DNA of 45,582 nt, taken from assembly GCA_016870055.1 (NCBI GenBank), contig VGCQ01000002.1, forward strand, positions 1 to 45,582. The letters run 5' to 3'. A model generated the notes under the pieces. The model had not been told where the DNA came from. It saw nothing but the letters and a program-made list of their open reading frames with translations, and did no database searches. Within the stretch, counting starts at the first letter, position 1. Every line of letters begins with the position of its first letter. Source of the stretch: Alphaproteobacteria bacterium (lineage in GTDB: Bacteria; Pseudomonadota; Alphaproteobacteria; Reyranellales; Reyranellaceae). Both the position numbers and the translations under genes were made by a program. This document shows positions 32,767 to 42,207 of the stretch, one piece after another.

Positions 32767-33030
32767 ATGGCAAATCACAAGTCGGCCGAGAAGCGCGCGC
32801 GTCAAACCAAGCGCCGCACCGCCGTAAACACCACGCGACGCAGTCGTGTGCGCGGCTCGATCAAGAAGGTCGAGGAAGCGATCAAGGCGGGCGACAAGCA
32901 GGCTGCCGCCGCCGCATTGCGCGCCGCCCAGCCGGAGATCCAGCGCGGCGCCACCAAGCGTGTCGTGACCAAGAACGCCGCTGCACGTCGTGTGTCGCGA
33001 CTTGCCGCGCGCATCAAGGCGATGGCCTGA
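32767..33030 (+). CDS. rpsT: 30S ribosomal protein S20
   Basis: An 87-residue, strongly basic ribosomal protein that binds 16S rRNA early in small-subunit assembly. The sequence begins [17 protein letters not shown], the standard S20 opening, and continues with Lys/Arg/Ala-rich helices ending [27 protein letters not shown] precedes the ATG. The gene is a single transcription unit with its own promoter and terminator. Its location just upstream of the dnaA region is common in alphaproteobacteria. Confidence 0.98.
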   Translation: MANHKSAEKRARQTKRRTAVNTTRRSRVRGSIKKVEEAIKAGDKQAAAAALRAAQPEIQRGATKRVVTKNAAARRVSRLAARIKAMA

Positions 33031-33053
33031 AGCAGGTCACTCGGCCGAACATC

Positions 33054-33086
33054 AACGCCGCTCCAACGAGCGGCGTTTGTTTTTTG
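33054..33086 (+). terminator. Rho-independent terminator of rpsT
   Basis: A perfect 10-base stem AACGCCGCTC (33054-33063) pairs with 33068-33077 around the loop CAAC and is followed by TGTTTTTT. It lies 23 bases after the rpsT stop codon. Confidence 0.93.
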
Positions 33087-33591
33087 GCGAACCTGCTCGA
33101 AATTTTCTTCGTGCTTTTTCATCAAGATCATTTGGTCGCCAATTCGGCGAATGACATACGATTCGTTTTTATCGGACTGCGCACGACATCAAGCGCAAGA
33201 TGTTGAACGTGAGAGCGTGCGACGAGGCGTCTGGAATCGAATTCGACGAGATGTCAATCGAGTCACGCGAAGAACATCATGGATAGCGTGTGATGTTGGC
33301 GGCCTGAATCATTTGCGCCGCCGCGCGAGTCTGTCTAAGAGTCGACGCATCGCGACGGAGCGTGGGGCGCTGACGCGAGCCGCGGTGGGGATAGGGGGCT
33401 TCCTCCTCACCGAAGACGAACGAGGGAGACGAACACAGCCGGCCGACGACAGCGACGATCGAACAAGACAGCGTCCCCTCTAACGACGCTCATCGCGATC
33501 TTCTGTCATCCTCGGTCGACCTGCGTGCCCATCGTCGATCGTCGGCTCGTTGCTCGGTGACCTGCCTCGTCAACAATGAAGCGCGGGGGCC
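33087..33591. other. Long intergenic region upstream of the rhodanese-dnaA operon, rich in GANTC sites
   Basis: This 505-base region has no convincing gene. The first 100 bases are AT-rich for this genome and contain the small palindrome ATTCGGCGAAT at 33142-33152. Six GANTC sites, the CcrM methylation sequence of alphaproteobacteria, start at 33160, 33234, 33260, 33306, 33327 and 33339. A weak promoter-like pair, TTGGTC at 33133 and CATACG 17 bases later, frames the palindrome. I find no run of DnaA boxes (TTATCCACA type) and therefore do not call an origin. The last 200 bases are purine/pyrimidine-biased without clear signals. Confidence 0.55.
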
Positions 33592-34056
33592 ATGGCGAGA
33601 CAAGACGACATCGCGGGCGCGTATGCTCTGACCCCTGCGGCCGGCTATGCCGGCGATGTCGCTCCGGCTGCGGCGTGGAAGCTTCTCGGCGAGCGCAAGG
33701 ATGCGGTGTTGATCGACGTGCGCACGCGCGCCGAATGGAACTATGTCGGCCTGCCCGACCTCGAGTCGTTGGGCAAGAAGCCGGCCTTGATCGAGTGGCA
33801 GGTTTTTCCCAGCATGCAGCCGAATCCGGAATTCGTGGCCGCCCTCTCGGGCGCGCTGCCGGACCGCGCGGCGCCGCTGCTTTTCCTTTGTCGGAGTGGA
33901 GCCCGATCGGCCGCGGCGGCGAAAGCCATGACCGCGGCCGGCTACAGTACATGTCTCAATGTGGCGGACGGCTTCGAGGGGCCCCTGGACGCGCAGGCCA
34001 AGCGCGGCACGTCGGGGGGCTGGAAGGCGGCAGGACTTCCCTGGAGACAGACGTGA
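33592..34056 (+). CDS. Rhodanese-like domain protein
   Basis: A 154-residue single-domain rhodanese (sulfurtransferase family). Motifs: VLIDVRTRAEWNYVGLPDL (42-55 region) and the active-site loop CRSGARS beginning at C100, the persulfide-carrying Cys. The tail after about residue 130 is Gly/Trp-rich (GTSGGWKAAGLPWRQT). GCGGGGGCC precedes the ATG. Its stop TGA overlaps a GTG (GTGA, 34053-34056), a typical coupling signal for the next gene, but a 58-base tandem duplication has placed the working dnaA start further downstream. Rhodanese genes next to dnaA occur in some alphaproteobacteria; why is not known. Confidence 0.9.
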   Translation: MARQDDIAGAYALTPAAGYAGDVAPAAAWKLLGERKDAVLIDVRTRAEWNYVGLPDLESLGKKPALIEWQVFPSMQPNPEFVAALSGALPDRAAPLLFLCRSGARSAAAAKAMTAAGYSTCLNVADGFEGPLDAQAKRGTSGGWKAAGLPWRQT

Positions 34057-34145
34057 ATCGAATTCAATCGCCGGTGACGGGCAACAAGCAGGACTTCCCT
34101 GGAGACAGACGTGAATCGAATTCAATCGCCGGTGACGGGCAACAA
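34030..34145 (+). repeat. Perfect 58-bp tandem duplication across the rhodanese/dnaA junction
   Basis: Bases 34030-34087 are repeated exactly at 34088-34145. Each copy carries the last codons of the rhodanese gene, a GGAG ribosome binding site, the GTGA stop/start overlap and the first codons of the dnaA frame at 34111. Since 58 is not a multiple of three, the GTG in copy 1 (34053) opens a frame that does not code for DnaA, while copy 2 does. Either a recent slippage event or an assembly artefact could explain it. Confidence 0.95.
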
Positions 34146-35601
34146 CAAGAACACTTCATACGAACAAAGAACGATGGCGGGGGTAGAAATGGACGAAGTT
34201 GCGGGCCGAAAGGAGCTGGAGGCGCATTGGGTGCGCGTCTGCGATCGGCTGCGCAAGGAAATCGGCGACAAGGCCTTCAAGACCTGGTTTGGCGAGGTCG
34301 AGCTCGGCAAGCTCGAGACCGGCAAGCTGCGCCTCTATGCCCCGACCCGCTTCGTGCGCGACTGGGTGGCGCGCCACTACGGCGACCGGGTGCTCGCCTA
34401 TTGGCAGGCGGTCAACAACGGAGTGAGCAGCGTCGAGGTCAACCTCGTGCCGCCACCGGCCCCGCGGCGGGCCAACGACATCATCGCCATGCCGCCCTTG
34501 CCATCCTCACCGCAGGGCTATGCCTCGTCGATGCCACGCCTCGGCCCGGCGATCGGCCGTGGCAGCGACGAGGCCTTCCAGGGTTCCGAGGCGCGTTACA
34601 CCTTCGCCAACTTCGTGGTCGGCAAGCCCAATGAATTCGCCTATGCCGCCGCCCGCAACATCGCCGAGCAGGACCGGCCGCTGCCCGAGCGCAATCCGCT
34701 CTATATTTTCGGTGGTGTGGGGCTGGGCAAGACCCATCTGATGCACGCCATCTGGCATGCCATCCGCGAGCGCGATCCCAAGACCCGGGTGCTCTATCTG
34801 ACGGCCGAAAGCTTCGTGAATCGCTTCATCCAGGCGCTGCGCACCAAGAGCACCGGCCAATTCAAGGAGCTGTTCCGCAATGTCGATGTGCTGATGGTCG
34901 ACGATGTGCAGTTCATCTGCGGCAAGGAAGCCAGCCAGGACGAGTTCTTTTTCACCTTCAACTCGCTGGTCGAGCAGAACAAGCAGATCGTGCTGTCGTC
35001 GGAGAAGCCGCCCAGCGAACTGCAGGACATCGAGGAGCGCATGCGCTCGCGGCTGGGCAGCGGCTTGGTCGCCGACATCCATTCCTCGACCTACGAGCTG
35101 CGGCTCTCCATCCTGCAGGCCAAAGCCGAAACAGCGCGTATTCCGGTACCACTGTCGGTGTTGGAGTTCCTGGCGCACAAGATCAGCACCAACATCCGCG
35201 AGCTGGAAGGCGCGCTCAACCGGGTGATCGCCCACGGCCAGCTCATCGGCCGCGAGATCACCGTGGAGATGGCGCAGGACGTCCTGCACGACCTGCTGCG
35301 CCAAGCCGACCGCAAGGTGACGGTCGACGAGATCCAGCAACGCGTGGCTGCGCACTACAACATCAAGCTCGCCGAGATGAGCTCGCCCAGGCGTGCCCGC
35401 TCGGTCGCCCGGCCACGCCAGGTCGCGATGTACCTCGCCAAGCAGCTCACCACGCTCAGCCTGCCGCAGATCGGCAAGCGCTTCGGCAACCGCGATCACA
35501 CCACCGTCATGCATGCCGTGCGCAAGATCGAGGAACTCAAGGTCTCCGATCTGTCGATTGCAGAGGATGTCGAGTTGCTCAAGCGCCAGTTGCAGGGCTG
35601 A
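34111..35601 (+). CDS. dnaA: Chromosomal replication initiator protein DnaA
   Basis: The initiator of chromosome replication, 496 residues if translated from GTG 34111. Domain I (about 35-110) starts LEAHWVRVCDRLRKEIGDKAF; domain II is a short Pro-rich linker; domain III is the AAA+ ATPase with Walker A GGVGLGKTH (201-209) and Walker B VLMVDD (260-265); domain IV has the DnaA-box-binding signature FGNRDHTTVMHAVRKIE. The start is uncertain: GTG 34111 follows GGAG within the duplicated segment, while ATG 34174 (MAGVEMDE) or ATG 34189 would give a more usual N-terminus without the odd 21-26 leading residues. A terminator follows at 35626. Confidence 0.97.
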   Translation: MNRIQSPVTGNNKNTSYEQRTMAGVEMDEVAGRKELEAHWVRVCDRLRKEIGDKAFKTWFGEVELGKLETGKLRLYAPTRFVRDWVARHYGDRVLAYWQAVNNGVSSVEVNLVPPPAPRRANDIIAMPPLPSSPQGYASSMPRLGPAIGRGSDEAFQGSEARYTFANFVVGKPNEFAYAAARNIAEQDRPLPERNPLYIFGGVGLGKTHLMHAIWHAIRERDPKTRVLYLTAESFVNRFIQALRTKSTGQFKELFRNVDVLMVDDVQFICGKEASQDEFFFTFNSLVEQNKQIVLSSEKPPSELQDIEERMRSRLGSGLVADIHSSTYELRLSILQAKAETARIPVPLSVLEFLAHKISTNIRELEGALNRVIAHGQLIGREITVEMAQDVLHDLLRQADRKVTVDEIQQRVAAHYNIKLAEMSSPRRARSVARPRQVAMYLAKQLTTLSLPQIGKRFGNRDHTTVMHAVRKIEELKVSDLSIAEDVELLKRQLQG

Positions 35602-35625
35602 CGCCCCGCCGACAGGCGACACGGG

Positions 35626-35650
35626 ACGGGGCCGGTGGAGGCCCCGTTTT
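35626..35650 (+). terminator. Rho-independent terminator after dnaA
   Basis: An 8-base stem ACGGGGCC (35626-35633) pairs with 35640-35647 around GGTGGA and ends in TTTT. It separates dnaA from the dnaN-recF-gyrB genes, so these need a separate promoter. Confidence 0.8.
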
Positions 35651-35719
35651 GCTTGGGATTCAAGCCGTTAAGGGCCTCAAATCGCGAGGGAAATTGCTTC
35701 CCGGCGAGGCCGGTCGTGG

Positions 35720-35725
35720 TATAGT
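35720..35725 (+). promoter_or_regulatory. Possible -10 box of the dnaN promoter
   Basis: TATAGT at 35720-35725 is a good -10 hexamer in the 163 bases between the dnaA terminator and dnaN. The matching -35 (CTTCCC at 17 bases upstream, or TTGCTT at 20) is weak, so the call is tentative. A GANTC site at 35657-35661 lies upstream. Confidence 0.4.
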
Positions 35726-35812
35726 CTGCAACCGTTCCGCAGCGGTCTTTTCAGGCCGGCGAAACGGGGTGTCTAAACCGCTTTTTTGGCCCCTCGTTAC
35801 AGCGACCAAACC

Positions 35813-36931
35813 ATGAAACTGACGATCGAACGGGCAGCCCTCCTGAAGGCGCTGGCTCATGTCCAGAGTGTGGTCGAACGGCGGAACACGATCCCGATCC
35901 TGTCCAATGTGCTGATCACGGCACAGAAGGGGCGGCTCAGTCTGGCGGCGACCGACATGGATCTGGCCATCACCGAGCAGGTCGACGCGACGGCGGCCAA
36001 GACCGGCTCGACGACGGCGCCGGCGCATACACTCTACGAAATCGTGCGCAAGCTGCCCGACGGTGCGCAGGTCGAGCTCGAGACGGCATCGGACGGCAAC
36101 AGCCTGGTGATCCGCGCCGGCCGGTCGCGCTTCACCCTGCAGTGTCTGCCGCCGGCCGATTTCCCGGCCATGACCGAGGGCGACCTGCCGCATCGTTTCC
36201 AGCTGCCGGCGACCGACCTCAAGGGCATCATCGACCGCACCCGGTTCGCCATCTCCAACGAGGAGACGCGCTACTACCTGAACGGCATCTATTTCCACGC
36301 CGCCACGGCCGGCGGGACGGCTGTGCTGCGCGGCGTGGCGACCGATGGCCATCGGCTGGCCCGCGTCGAGGTGCCGTTGCCCAAGGGCGCCTCGGACATC
36401 CCGGGCGTCATCGTGCCGCGCAAGACGGTGGGCGAGGTGCGCAAGCTCCTCGACGAAAGCGACGGATCGGTCGACATCGAGCTTTCCGACACCCGGATCC
36501 GCTTCGCCTCGGGCGGCGTCACCTTAGTCAGCAAGCTGATCGACGGCACCTTCCCCGACTACGAGCGCGTCATCCCGACCGGCAACGACAAGGTGCTGAA
36601 CGTGCCGTGCAAGGAGTTTGCCCACGCCGTCGACCGCGTCTCGACCATCTCCACCGAGAAGTCGCGGGCGATCAAGCTGGCCGTCGCCAAGGGCGTGGTC
36701 ACGCTGTCGGCGACCAGCCCCGACGCCGGCAGCGCCACCGAGGAGATCGAGGTCGACTACAAAGCGGCGGCGCTCGAGATCGGCTTCAACTCGCGCTACC
36801 TGCTCGACATCACCGAGCAAATCGCCGGATCCGAGGCCCGCTTCCTGATGGCCGACGCGGGCTCCCCCACCCTGGTGCGTGACGGCGCCGACGAAAGCGC
36901 CCTCTACGTGCTGATGCCGATGCGGGTATGA
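35813..36931 (+). CDS. dnaN: DNA polymerase III beta subunit (sliding clamp)
   Basis: The 372-residue clamp that tethers polymerase III to DNA; three copies of its fold form a half ring. The N-terminus MKLTIERAALLKALAHVQSVVERRNTIPILSNVL is standard, with TDMDLAI following; the C-terminus ends YVLMPMRV, matching the usual YVVMPMRL that forms part of the protein-binding cleft. Length equals the typical 366-375. The ATG at 35813 has no clear ribosome binding site (ACAGCGACCAAACC upstream), unusual for such a highly needed protein. The stop overlaps the recF start in ATGA. Confidence 0.97.
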   Translation: MKLTIERAALLKALAHVQSVVERRNTIPILSNVLITAQKGRLSLAATDMDLAITEQVDATAAKTGSTTAPAHTLYEIVRKLPDGAQVELETASDGNSLVIRAGRSRFTLQCLPPADFPAMTEGDLPHRFQLPATDLKGIIDRTRFAISNEETRYYLNGIYFHAATAGGTAVLRGVATDGHRLARVEVPLPKGASDIPGVIVPRKTVGEVRKLLDESDGSVDIELSDTRIRFASGGVTLVSKLIDGTFPDYERVIPTGNDKVLNVPCKEFAHAVDRVSTISTEKSRAIKLAVAKGVVTLSATSPDAGSATEEIEVDYKAAALEIGFNSRYLLDITEQIAGSEARFLMADAGSPTLVRDGADESALYVLMPMRV

Positions 36932-38145
36932 CGGCGCCGCCGATCAGCGCGCTCGCCTTCACTCCCGACGCCGCAACCGGCGCAGCGCCGGCGGTTCTGG
37001 CCGTGCGCCAACTGCGCCTGAGCGACTTCCGCAACTATCGCCAGCTCCGCCTCGACTGCGGACCCGAGCCGGTCGTGCTGGTCGGGGCCAATGGCGCCGG
37101 CAAGACCAACCTCCTGGAGGCGCTGTCCTTCCTGGCACCCGGCCGCGGCCTCCGGCGGGCGCGGCTAGACGAGGTCGGCCGCCGCTCGCGCAACGGCGAG
37201 CCGGATGCGCCGGCGTGGGCGGTCGCAGCGACGCTCGACACGCCGGACGGACGGCTCGCCGTCGGCACCGGCCTGGAACCCGGCCGCAGTGAAGGCGCCG
37301 CGCCACGCCGCGCGGTGCGCATCGACGGCCGGCCGGCCGCCAGCCAGACCGCGCTTGGCCTGCATGTCGCGGCGGTCTGGCTGACGCCACAGCTCGACCG
37401 GTTGTTCCTCGATGGACCGGGCGAGCGCCGGCGCTTTCTCGACCGGCTGGTGACGGCCCTGCACCCCGAGCACGCCGGCGACGTGGCGGCCTACGAGAAC
37501 GCGCTGCGCCAGCGCGCCCGCCTGCTGGCAGATCGGGACAAAGGCGGCAGTCGCGACCCGCATTGGTTCGGCGCGCTCGAAGACACCATGGCCCGTCACG
37601 GCATCGCCCTGGCTGCGGCGCGCGCCGACACCGTCCATCGCCTCGACGCGGCGGCGCGGCTGGGCGTCGGCCCCTTCCCGCGGGCGGCGCTCGCCATGAC
37701 GGGCGAGGTCGACGGCTGGCTGACCGGCATGGCCGCTCTCGACGCCGAGGATCGCCTGCGGGCCGCCCTTGCCGCCAACCGCGGACGCGACGGCGAAAGC
37801 GGCACCACGCTTTGCGGCCCGCACCGCAGCGAACTCGCGGTGCGCCATCTCGACCTCGACTTGCCGGCGGCTGAGGGCTCGACCGGCCAACAGAAGGCTT
37901 TACTGGTATCGATCGCGCTGGCCCACGCCCGTCTGGTGGCGCTGTCGCGCGGCCGTGCGCCTCTGCTGCTGCTCGACGAGATCGCCGCCCATCTCGACGC
38001 CGCGCACCGCGCAGCGCTGTTCGAGGAAGTGGTGGCCCTTGGCTTGCAATGCTGGATGACCGGCACCGAGGCCGAACTGTTCTCGCCGCTGGCCGGCCGC
38101 GCCCAGGTCCTGTGCGTGGTCGACGGCTCGATTGCGACGGCCTGA
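36928..38145 (+). CDS. recF: DNA replication and repair protein RecF
   Basis: A 405-residue SMC-like ATPase that helps load RecA at gaps. Walker A GANGAGKTN is at 53-61, the signature STGQQKALLVS and Walker B LLLLDEIAAHLD are in the C-terminal third. LRLSDFRNYRQLRLD (29-43) is the family opening, preceded here by about 25 extra Ala/Pro residues, making it longer than usual (about 360-385). The ATG overlaps the dnaN stop by 4 bases (ATGA), giving strong translational coupling. gyrB starts 21 bases later. Confidence 0.96.
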   Translation: MTAPPISALAFTPDAATGAAPAVLAVRQLRLSDFRNYRQLRLDCGPEPVVLVGANGAGKTNLLEALSFLAPGRGLRRARLDEVGRRSRNGEPDAPAWAVAATLDTPDGRLAVGTGLEPGRSEGAAPRRAVRIDGRPAASQTALGLHVAAVWLTPQLDRLFLDGPGERRRFLDRLVTALHPEHAGDVAAYENALRQRARLLADRDKGGSRDPHWFGALEDTMARHGIALAAARADTVHRLDAAARLGVGPFPRAALAMTGEVDGWLTGMAALDAEDRLRAALAANRGRDGESGTTLCGPHRSELAVRHLDLDLPAAEGSTGQQKALLVSIALAHARLVALSRGRAPLLLLDEIAAHLDAAHRAALFEEVVALGLQCWMTGTEAELFSPLAGRAQVLCVVDGSIATA

Positions 38146-40614
<2,469 letters not shown>

Positions 40615-40667
40615 CCCGGTTGTAGTTCTACAGCACGACTGCAGCGGTGGTCGGCGTTCCGCGTCTC

Positions 40668-40689
40668 AAGCCGGCCTCGCGGCTTTTTG
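40668..40689 (+). terminator. Probable terminator after gyrB
   Basis: AAGCCG (40668-40673) pairs with CGGCTT (40680-40685) around GCCTCG and continues with TTTGA, giving a run of five T overlapping the stem end. It lies 54 bases after the gyrB stop. Confidence 0.65.
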
Positions 40690-40755
40690 ATGCGTCACCA
40701 AGACCAGAGTTAGGGACCGACTTCTCATCGACAAAATGGCTTGTAAACTGTCGTC

Positions 40756-41241
40756 GTGATTCGCAACCTCACCCTGGTCCACGTGCTGCTGGCGCTGGCG
40801 TCCGCCGCCTGCATCTACCTCGTCGTGCGGGAACTGCGCCGGCCCTATGTCTCGCAATGGCGCCTGTTCGCGCCCGGCGCGGCGGCGGCGTTCGTCGCCG
40901 CGGGCCTGTTCCTGATCCAGACGGCGGCAGGACAGCCGCTATGGGCATTCATCGTCTCCGCCATCATCGGCCTAGTGATCGGCGGCGTGCGCGGCATGAT
41001 GATCGGCCTGCAGCATGACCTCTACCGGCCGCAGCTCATGATTTCCCATGGCGCCAAGCTGGTGCTGCTCTACGTCGCGCTCGGCGTCGGACTGTGCGCC
41101 TCGCTCGAGATCGCCGGCGCCTTCGCAAGCCCGGCCATCGAGAAGGTCCGTTTGTGGGCGGCGCTGAGCGCAGCGGTCTGCGCCGTGGCGATGCTGGCCC
41201 GCGCCCTCGTCCTGACGATCAGGTTGCACCACGACGTCTGA
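40756..41241 (+). CDS. Hypothetical integral membrane protein (four membrane segments)
   Basis: A 161-residue protein with four hydrophobic segments at about residues 5-24, 37-57, 61-80 and 99-122, plus a fifth weaker one at 135-155. The loop GGVRGMMIGLQHDLYRP after the third segment is the most distinctive part and resembles the GxxRG loop of CcdC-like/DUF1453 membrane proteins; I cannot name a family with confidence. The start is GTG. It stands alone between the gyrB terminator and the convergent thioesterase gene. Function unknown. Confidence 0.65.
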   Translation: MIRNLTLVHVLLALASAACIYLVVRELRRPYVSQWRLFAPGAAAAFVAAGLFLIQTAAGQPLWAFIVSAIIGLVIGGVRGMMIGLQHDLYRPQLMISHGAKLVLLYVALGVGLCASLEIAGAFASPAIEKVRLWAALSAAVCAVAMLARALVLTIRLHHDV

Positions 41242-41259
41242 CGACGGTCGCGGCGGGAC

Positions 41260-41649
41260 CTACAGCACCATCTGGGTCTGGGTCACCACCGCCACAAGCT
41301 TGCCCTCGGCGGTCGTGATCCGCGTCTGCCAGACCATGGTGCGGCGGCCGCGATGGATCGGCGTAGTGTCGCCGATCACCGTAGTGCCGACCGGTGCCGG
41401 CCCGACGAAGTTGGTCTTGCTCTCGATCGTGGTCGTGCCCTCGGGCAAGTTGAGCACGGTGGCGGCGGCCCCCAACGTGTCGGCGAAGGCCATGACCGCG
41501 CCACCGTGCAGGATGTCGGGCCGCGTGCAGAGTTCGGGCCTGACCACCATCTCGGCCTTCACTCCGGTCTCGCTCGCGGCCACGAACTTCAGCCCCAAGA
41601 CCTTGGCGAAAGGCAACGGATGGTCGTTCAGGAGCTGAAGTTTGTCCAT
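41260..41649 (-). CDS. PaaI family thioesterase (hotdog fold)
   Basis: A 129-residue hotdog-fold protein expected to hydrolyse acyl-CoA thioesters. The motif DILHGGAVMAFADTLGAAATV contains the conserved HGG with following Asp of PaaI/YbgC-like enzymes, and TTTIESKTNFVGPAPVG is the usual second strand pair. Length is typical (about 130-140). Read on the minus strand, it follows the four-helix membrane protein gene by 12 bases, so the two are probably co-transcribed. Substrate unknown. Confidence 0.9.
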   Translation of the reverse strand: MDKLQLLNDHPLPFAKVLGLKFVAASETGVKAEMVVRPELCTRPDILHGGAVMAFADTLGAAATVLNLPEGTTTIESKTNFVGPAPVGTTVIGDTTPIHRGRRTMVWQTRITTAEGKLVAVVTQTQMVL

Positions 41650-41661
41650 GGTCGCGATCCT

Positions 41662-42096
41662 CTAGTTGGCGGCACGCAGTTCGTCGGCGGCGAGCCGGCG
41701 CAACCCGACATACTCCAGGATCGCGAGATCGGCCACGACCAGGGCCACCACGGCGATGCCGGCTACACCAGCAATCGTCCATGTGCCGGGTAGAGTCAGA
41801 ACGAGGGCGCTGCCGATCACCCAGGCAAGGTCGGCCGCGAAAATGCCGCGCGCCCACGCCCGTGGCAGCACGCCGCGCGACGCCACCCAGGCGCAGAGCG
41901 CGCCGAAGGCAACGAAGCCGATACCCAGGAGTTCAAAGACGACGGCAAGATCGACACCCGCCACGGTCACCGGACCGCGCGTCGCCGCAGCCGCGAAGGG
42001 ACCGCCGAAGGCGGCAATGATCAAGCCCGAAACCACGGATAGCGCCGCATTGGCCCATAGCGTGCGGCGCAGCAGTCGGTCGGATGAAGCAGTCAT
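41662..42096 (-). CDS. Hypothetical membrane protein (four membrane segments)
   Basis: A 144-residue protein with four membrane segments (about 15-35, 46-68, 80-98 and 103-125), small loops and a charged C-terminus RRLAADELRAAN. The ATG at 42096 has GGAGGA upstream; the longer frame to 42156 would intrude into the spacer before the divergent XRE gene. I recognise no conserved motif, though size and layout recall SPW/DoxX-like small membrane proteins. It is first in a two-gene unit with the thioesterase and divergent from the XRE regulator, which may control it. Confidence 0.65.
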   Translation of the reverse strand: MTASSDRLLRRTLWANAALSVVSGLIIAAFGGPFAAAATRGPVTVAGVDLAVVFELLGIGFVAFGALCAWVASRGVLPRAWARGIFAADLAWVIGSALVLTLPGTWTIAGVAGIAVVALVVADLAILEYVGLRRLAADELRAAN

Positions 42097-42207
42097 GACG
42101 TCCTCCTCGGCTTGGATCAACAAGCCGGACATCGCATCGCACTCGCGCTCCAGCAATTACGCCGGAGGTAATCGGCGGACCAACGGAGAGATGCTAGCTT
42201 GCCGGGC

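Noticed and set aside
30350-32773. 807-residue minus-strand frame opposite yggS, mutM and the hydratase
   Set aside because: Shadow of three well-identified genes; its composition follows their third-position GC bias.
33151-33483. 110-residue open frame in the long intergenic space
   Set aside because: It is rich in Arg and Ser with no motif, has no ribosome binding site, and looks like random reading of the spacer.
33087-33591. Chromosomal origin (oriC) next to dnaA
   Set aside because: No cluster of TTATCCACA-like boxes was found, only weak GGATA cores, and alphaproteobacterial origins are often far from dnaA. The GANTC cluster alone does not prove an origin.
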